Source of the DNA: Rothia nasimurium
GTDB lineage: Bacteria; Actinomycetota; Actinomycetes; Actinomycetales; Micrococcaceae
Direction of reading: 5' to 3'
Length of the DNA stretch: 64,000 nucleotides
Assembly (NCBI RefSeq): GCF_928381705.1
Contig: NZ_CAKMSR010000012.1
Location: forward strand, 23,661-87,660
Shown here one piece after another: positions 59,805-64,000 of the stretch. How positions within the stretch are numbered: the stretch's first letter is position 1; every line of letters begins with the position of its first letter. A program made the position numbers and the translations under genes. Below the pieces are notes generated by a model. The model was not told the DNA's origin. It did no database searches and saw only the letters and a list, made by a program, of their open reading frames with translations.

Positions 59805-60824
59805 ATGAGTACAATTCTGCAGTCAGATATTTGGGCCCAGCTCCAAGAAGCCAACGGCCATCAGGTCTTCCGTGGCGAAGGTAAAGGCTGGCGTTACATG
59901 GCCACCCTTGAAGGCGGCTCCACCGGCCGCTACCTCTACGCCCCCTACGGGCCCGAAGCCGACAGCGCCGCCGCCTTCGACGCAGCCATCGCAGATATGA
60001 AACGCGTAGCAACCGACAACAAATGCTGGTTCATCCGCATTGAGCCCATCAATGACGCAATCTGGGGTTCCCAGAGCGGCGAAGCCTTCCTCGCCGCCCG
60101 CGGATTCACCCTCTCACCCCGCCAGGTGCAGCCCTCACACACTCAGATTATTGATCTCACCCAATCTGAAGATCAGATTCTGAAAGACATGAAATCGACC
60201 AACCGCAACCTGCACCGCAACATCCACAAGAAGGGTGTAACCTTCGAAAAGTCCCAGAACCCCGCAGATATAAAGATTCTGCTCAAGTATCTCGACGAAA
60301 CCGCCGGTCGCGCTGGCTTCAACCGCCAGCAGGACGACTACCTCACCCGCGTCGCCCAGGTACTCATGCCAGCGGACGCCGCGGCCCTCTTCATCGCCAA
60401 GGTAGACGGTGAGCCTATCGGAGCCTCCCTCACCTACGATTCAGACGACACCCGCGTCTACGCCCACGCAGCAACCTCCTTTGCCCACAGGAAACTTCAG
60501 GTAGGTAACCCCCTGCTCTCCACCATCATCCTGGACGCCAAAGAAAAGGGCCTGACCTACATGGACCTCTTCGGCATCGCCCCCAACGACGACCCCAACC
60601 ACGAATGGGCTGGCTTCACCAAGTTCAAGAAGTCCTTCGGCGGCACCTCGGTAGCCTACCCCGGCACCTGGGACCTGCCCGTCTCAACCACTGGCTACAA
60701 GGCCTACCAGGGCATCCGCGCAGGCCGCGAAGCCCTAGCTCAGGGCAAGAAGTTCGCCACCGGCACCCTGCTCTCCGAGGCCAAGGACGCCGTCGGTAAG
60801 GTTCGCGCGCGTATCGGTAAATAA
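59805..60824 (+). CDS. FemX/FmhB-like lipid II:amino acid transferase
   Basis: 339 residues from ATG 59805, seven bases after TAAGCT, so probably leaderless. MKSTNRNLHRNIHKKGVTFE is the central helix region, then AALFIAKVDGEPIGASLTYDSDD, AHRKLQVGNPLLS and YMDLFGIAPNDDP of the peptidoglycan-bridge (Fem) GNAT-fold family. Such enzymes add amino acids from aminoacyl-tRNA to the Lys side chain of lipid II. The amino acid cannot be read. A long hairpin starts one base after the stop. Confidence 0.88.
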   Translation: MSTILQSDIWAQLQEANGHQVFRGEGKGWRYMATLEGGSTGRYLYAPYGPEADSAAAFDAAIADMKRVATDNKCWFIRIEPINDAIWGSQSGEAFLAARGFTLSPRQVQPSHTQIIDLTQSEDQILKDMKSTNRNLHRNIHKKGVTFEKSQNPADIKILLKYLDETAGRAGFNRQQDDYLTRVAQVLMPADAAALFIAKVDGEPIGASLTYDSDDTRVYAHAATSFAHRKLQVGNPLLSTIILDAKEKGLTYMDLFGIAPNDDPNHEWAGFTKFKKSFGGTSVAYPGTWDLPVSTTGYKAYQGIRAGREALAQGKKFATGTLLSEAKDAVGKVRARIGK

Positions 60825-60933
60825 GATTGAGCAGGTCTTCCCTTCGCCGACTAACCTTCTTGGGCTCGCGCTGGGCGCTCGCCCAATTCATGCCAGCCCC
60901 AGCCAGTCGGCTTTCGGGAAGACCTGCTCAATC
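60825..60933. repeat. 109-bp structured inverted-repeat element
   Basis: An 18-bp arm at 60825-60842 pairs perfectly with 60916-60933 (GATTGAGCAGGTCTTCCC). A further 7-bp arm (GCCGACT 60846-60852 with AGTCGGC 60905-60911) and an inner TTGGGC/GCCCAA stem (60860-60865, 60881-60886) are nested within. It starts directly after the femX-like stop. It can end transcription on the minus strand (TTATTT follows there), but is far larger than a terminator. Confidence 0.75.
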
Positions 60934-60966
60934 TCTAGTATCCGAACCTACATCTGCTCTAGAGTT

Positions 60967-61962
60967 CTAACGGTTCATGGTCCCGGCGATCATTGCCGAG
61001 TAGCGGGAGAGCTTGTGCTCAGCCTCAATCAGGCGCACGGTGCCTGACTTAGAACGCATGACCAAGGACTGGGTGGTGACGGTGTCACGGCCGTAGCGCA
61101 CACCGCGCAGCAGCTTGCCGTCGGTGATACCGGTTGCGGCGAAGAAGCAGTTATCGGTGGTGACCAGCTCATCGGTGGTAAGTACCGCATCCAGATCATG
61201 GCCAGCGTCCAGGGCCTTCTGGCGTTCGGCGTCATCAACGGGGGCCAGACGTCCCTGAATAATGCCACCGGTGGCCTTGATAGCGCAGGCAGCCACGATA
61301 CCCTCAGGGGTACCGCCGGTGCCCATCATCAAATCTACGCCGGTGCCCTCACGGCAGGCGGCAATAGCACCAGCGACATCGCCGTCAAGAATCATGCGGG
61401 TGCGGGCGCCAGTTGCGCGAATCTCTTCAACGAGCTTAGCGTGGCGGGGGCGATCCAATACGCAGACAGTAAGCTGGTTAATGCTGGTGCCCTTAGCCTT
61501 AGCGACCAGGTGCAGGTTCTGCTTGACCGGCAGGCGCAAATCGACCAGATCAGCCGCCTCGGGGCCGGTAACCAGCTTCTCCATGTAGAAGACAGCGGAG
61601 GGGTCAAACATGGTGCCGCCTTCAGCTACCGCAATGACGGAAAGCGCGTTATCCATACCCAGAGCGGTCAGGCGGGTACCGTCGATGGGGTCAACGGCAA
61701 CATCGAACTTAGCTCCTGAGCCGTCGCCCACCTGCTCCCCGTTGAAAAGCATGGGGGCCTCGTCCTTCTCACCCTCGCCAATCACCACAGTGCCGTTGAA
61801 ATGCACGGTCTTAAGGCGAGCGCGCATGGCATCAACAGCAGCACCGTCCGCCATGTTCTTGTCGCCTGCGCCCACCAGCGGGCCCGAGGCAATAGCGGCA
61901 GCCTCGGTTGCGCGCACCAGTTCCAGCGCCAGGTTACGATCTTCGTTGCTTACGTTTGACAT
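60967..61962 (-). CDS. glpX: Class II fructose-1,6-bisphosphatase
   Basis: 331 residues. [22 protein letters not shown] includes the DPIDGT metal-binding motif and [11 protein letters not shown] and [12 protein letters not shown] are the other class II motifs. It removes the 1-phosphate of fructose 1,6-bisphosphate in gluconeogenesis and is the sole FBPase in many actinobacteria. Divergent from the DUF4245 gene, the usual neighbour. Both it and the femX-like gene end against the hairpin element. Confidence 0.96.
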   Translation of the reverse strand: MSNVSNEDRNLALELVRATEAAAIASGPLVGAGDKNMADGAAVDAMRARLKTVHFNGTVVIGEGEKDEAPMLFNGEQVGDGSGAKFDVAVDPIDGTRLTALGMDNALSVIAVAEGGTMFDPSAVFYMEKLVTGPEAADLVDLRLPVKQNLHLVAKAKGTSINQLTVCVLDRPRHAKLVEEIRATGARTRMILDGDVAGAIAACREGTGVDLMMGTGGTPEGIVAACAIKATGGIIQGRLAPVDDAERQKALDAGHDLDAVLTTDELVTTDNCFFAATGITDGKLLRGVRYGRDTVTTQSLVMRSKSGTVRLIEAEHKLSRYSAMIAGTMNR

Positions 61963-62150
61963 GACTCACCTTCGAGTAGCTTCCAACAGTGCCAGCTGGC
62001 TCCCTGCGCAGGGCGCTCAGCCTCCACCCTCTAGACTACTCGCTTCCCCGCCGTGTTACGGGCCGGTACGCCCCTACTTGACACAGATGACGCCGGCAAT
62101 TCTCACTCGCAAGTGGCACAGGGCGCCCCCTTTAGACCAGAATAGAAGGC

Positions 62151-62846
62151 GTGACTTCATCGACTAACCCCAGCAACCAGCCCCTGCCCCAGGCGTCCGC
62201 CCCCAAAACCCAGGCCCCGGACGCCACCGAGCAGGTAGTCCCACAAATTACCGAAAAGCAGGCTGCCCGCATCAATGCGCCCGCCCGCAATATGGTGATT
62301 TCGATGATCGTCATGGTGCTCTTGCTACTGCCGGTCATCTGGCTGATGCCGCAGCCCAACAAGAACCCCTACCGACCCACCGTTGACCTCCCCGTGATTG
62401 CCTACGAGGCCAGCGCCCAGGCAGGCTACCCGGTTGCAGCCGCCGAACAGGAAGGCTGGCACTACAACTACGCCCGCTGGAACACCGGCCAGGCAGACGG
62501 CATCAACTACTGGTCCACCGGCCAGGTCACCCCCTCCAACGACTTCATCGAGCTCATTCAGGCCACCGACACCAACCCCACCTGGGTTGCCCAGACCGTA
62601 GGTCAGGCTGTACCCGAGGCTACGGTGCAGGCCGGGGGCGTGGACTGGGACGTGCGCTCTCTCGTGGATGCTGACGACAAGAGCAAAGTCACCACTTTCT
62701 ACATCGGAGAGGTAGACGGTACCACCGTCATTCTCAAGGGCGAGGCCGAGGCAGCTGAATTCCAGGCCCTGGCTGAAGCTACTGTCGCCTACATGGCAGC
62801 CCCCTCATCCACCGCCTCCCCCACCCCCTCAAGCGGAATCCAATAA
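62151..62846 (+). CDS. DUF4245 membrane-anchored protein
   Basis: 231 residues from GTG 62151. After a 45-residue polar tail a single membrane helix (NMVISMIVMVLLLLPVIWLM) is followed by an extracytoplasmic domain with AEQEGWHYNYARWN and NPTWVAQTVGQA, the DUF4245 pattern found beside glpX in actinobacteria. Function unknown. It ends in a Ser/Pro/Thr-rich tail. CAGAAT lies 7 bases before the start. Confidence 0.85.
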   Translation: MTSSTNPSNQPLPQASAPKTQAPDATEQVVPQITEKQAARINAPARNMVISMIVMVLLLLPVIWLMPQPNKNPYRPTVDLPVIAYEASAQAGYPVAAAEQEGWHYNYARWNTGQADGINYWSTGQVTPSNDFIELIQATDTNPTWVAQTVGQAVPEATVQAGGVDWDVRSLVDADDKSKVTTFYIGEVDGTTVILKGEAEAAEFQALAEATVAYMAAPSSTASPTPSSGIQ

Positions 62847-62949
62847 GCCGCCCACCGGCGTCCTTACAAAAATGTAATTCGCCTTACACAGGTTTTTAGG
62901 TGGGCAGGTTGCTAGGTTAAACCTAAACCGCTGCGAAAGGACGCCCGCC

Positions 62950-63591
62950 GTGAGCACTATCGAAACCCCCATCCAGGCCTGGGAACGCCTTGTCGAAGGC
63001 AATGCCCGCTTTGTGGAGGGCAACCGCTCCCACCCCCACCAGGACGCCGCCCGCCGCGCTGAACTGGTAGCTGGCCAATTCCCCTTCGCCGCAATTTTCG
63101 GTTGTGGCGACTCCCGCCTGGCAGCAGAAATCATTTTCGACCTCGGCCTGGGCGACGCCTTTGTGGTACGCACCGCCGGGCAGGTGCTGGACGACGCCGT
63201 CCTCGGCTCCCTGGAATACGCCAGTGGGGAGCTCAAGACCCCGCTCATTATGGTGCTGGGCCACGACTCCTGTGGCGCTATCACCGCCACCCACAAGGCC
63301 CTGGTCGAGGGTGAAATGCCCGGCGGGTTTATCCGCAATCTGGTGGAGGGTATCTTGCCGTCAGTTATTTCACCGGAGTTGCCCGAAGGTGCCTCTATCA
63401 ACGATATGGTGGTGGAGCATACCCGCCAGACTGCAGCCCGTATTGCCGAGCAGTCCGGGATTATCCGTGAAGGCATCGAGGACGGCACCTTGGCCGTCAT
63501 CGGCGTCTTCTACCACCTAGCCGACGGCAAAGCCGACCTGGTTTACTCTTCCTCCCCCGAAATTGGATATGGTAAGAACAGTCAGCCTTAA
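62950..63591 (+). CDS. Beta-carbonic anhydrase
   Basis: 213 residues from GTG 62950. FGCGDSRLAAEIIFD supplies the first zinc cysteine with the CxDSR pair, and GHDSCGAITA the histidine and second cysteine. It interconverts carbon dioxide and bicarbonate; bicarbonate also feeds PurK. GAAAGGACG precedes the start. It lies 103 bases downstream of the DUF4245 gene with the same orientation. Confidence 0.94.
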   Translation: MSTIETPIQAWERLVEGNARFVEGNRSHPHQDAARRAELVAGQFPFAAIFGCGDSRLAAEIIFDLGLGDAFVVRTAGQVLDDAVLGSLEYASGELKTPLIMVLGHDSCGAITATHKALVEGEMPGGFIRNLVEGILPSVISPELPEGASINDMVVEHTRQTAARIAEQSGIIREGIEDGTLAVIGVFYHLADGKADLVYSSSPEIGYGKNSQP

Positions 63592-63660
63592 TAGGGAAGA
63601 CACCATATCCCCACTAAGTCACGAATATTCACACCCTGCATGACCAGAATCACGAGAGAC

Positions 63661-63809
63661 TGAGGTTTATTCATAAGGGGTTCTGCAGGCTCACACTCGT
63701 TACCGACCCTCTCGCCTGATTCGTTTCGCTCGCTAGGCGATTCACTCCATGTACCGAGCCAGCAGCTTCACTGTGAGCCTGCTCCACTTACCCTAATGGA
63801 TAAGCCTTA
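63661..63809. repeat. MITE-like imperfect inverted repeat
   Basis: Outer arms AGGTTTATTCAT (63663-63674) and ATGGATAAGCCT (63796-63807) match at 10 of 12 bases; inner arms GCAGGCTCACA (63685-63695) and TGTGAGCCTGC (63772-63782) match at all 11. The center has a further TCGCCT / AGGCGA pair. No open frame of note. Confidence 0.65.
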
Positions 63810-63874
63810 CTACTCAACAATACGAGTGATGATTTTACTAAATCTATAAAAATTCTATCGGTGCACAGTTACCG

Positions 63875-63885
63875 AGGCTTATTCA
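63875..63885 (+). repeat. Partial direct copy of the element arm
   Basis: AGGCTTATTCA repeats the outer arm of the preceding element (10 of 11 bases identical to 63663-63673) in the same orientation. The remainder to the window end shows no gene. Confidence 0.45.
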
Positions 63886-64000
63886 AAAGTAGACACGCAC
63901 CCCACACCCACCAACTAGACAACGGCCCCACCCGCGGCAAAAATATGAGCGTTAAATCTCTACAAATAACCTCAAGCCATACCGGACAAGACCGTTGCTA

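Noticed and set aside
61198..61719. 173-codon plus-strand frame
   Set aside because: Antisense to glpX with no homology.

Overview
The window looks like a chromosomal segment of an actinobacterium of the Micrococcaceae type, plausibly Rothia. Seen: a WhiB regulator beside a DUF3499 gene, a protein O-mannosyltransferase (Pmt), a SufS/SufU pair, a fused RmlC-RmlD, TIGR03089, DUF4245 and DUF2505 genes, many GTG starts, and G+C-rich housekeeping genes alternating with clearly A+T-rich islands. The genus is inferred from gene content; no rRNA gene is present. There is one tRNA gene (Gln, anticodon TTG), and no CRISPR array, intact insertion sequence or prophage.

Layout. 1-6186: G+C-rich polysaccharide operon on + (GT2 end, Wzy/ligase-like protein, Wzx flippase, Wzz-like protein with a degenerate kinase domain, PssD/PssE-type split glycosyltransferase), then a DUF2505 gene. 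6277-11368 on -: TagD-like cytidylyltransferase, sufU, sufS, an A+T-rich acyltransferase, pth, rplY. 11622-14975: dTDP-rhamnose genes (rmlCD, rmlB and divergent rmlA). 15077-17779 on +: a tyrosine kinase of the Wzz/BY-kinase type, then a nucleotidyltransferase-PqqD pair. 17829-33336 on -: a second, mostly A+T-rich glycan cluster with several glycosyltransferases, two acyltransferases, a second Wzy-like protein, a CBS-NeuB-SAF-epimerase fusion, NeuA, a possible nonulosonate transferase and a PglK-like ABC flippase. 33453-36684 on -: prs, glmU, tRNA-Gln and a low-molecular-weight tyrosine phosphatase. 36877-41305: ABC-F protein followed by an A+T-rich acyltransferase/GT2/GT4 insert. 41323-51067: ispE, ksgA, a GT87 gene, tatD, a gene-free stretch, a GT32-like gene, rsmI, a DUF559/AbiEi-like gene framed by an inverted pair of 66-bp palindromic elements, and pmt. 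51072-63591: Lit-like membrane protein, L,D-transpeptidase, DUF3499, whiB, TIGR03089, gtrA, purK, purE, an LCP ligase, a FemX-like transferase, glpX, DUF4245 and a beta-carbonic anhydrase. 63592-64000 holds repeats only.

How it fits together. dTDP-rhamnose and a CMP-activated nonulosonic acid would be made here, assembled on a lipid carrier by the glycosyltransferases, decorated by acyltransferases, exported by two different flippase types (Wzx-like and PglK-like), polymerised by one or both Wzy-like proteins, with length controlled by the kinase/phosphatase pair and the product attached to peptidoglycan by the LCP protein. This scheme is inference from family membership. The main points to look at are the flanked DUF559 gene, the nonulosonate module without NeuC, the PqqD/nucleotidyltransferase pair, and the likely insertion of the glycan genes into a normally tight prs-rplY-pth neighbourhood.
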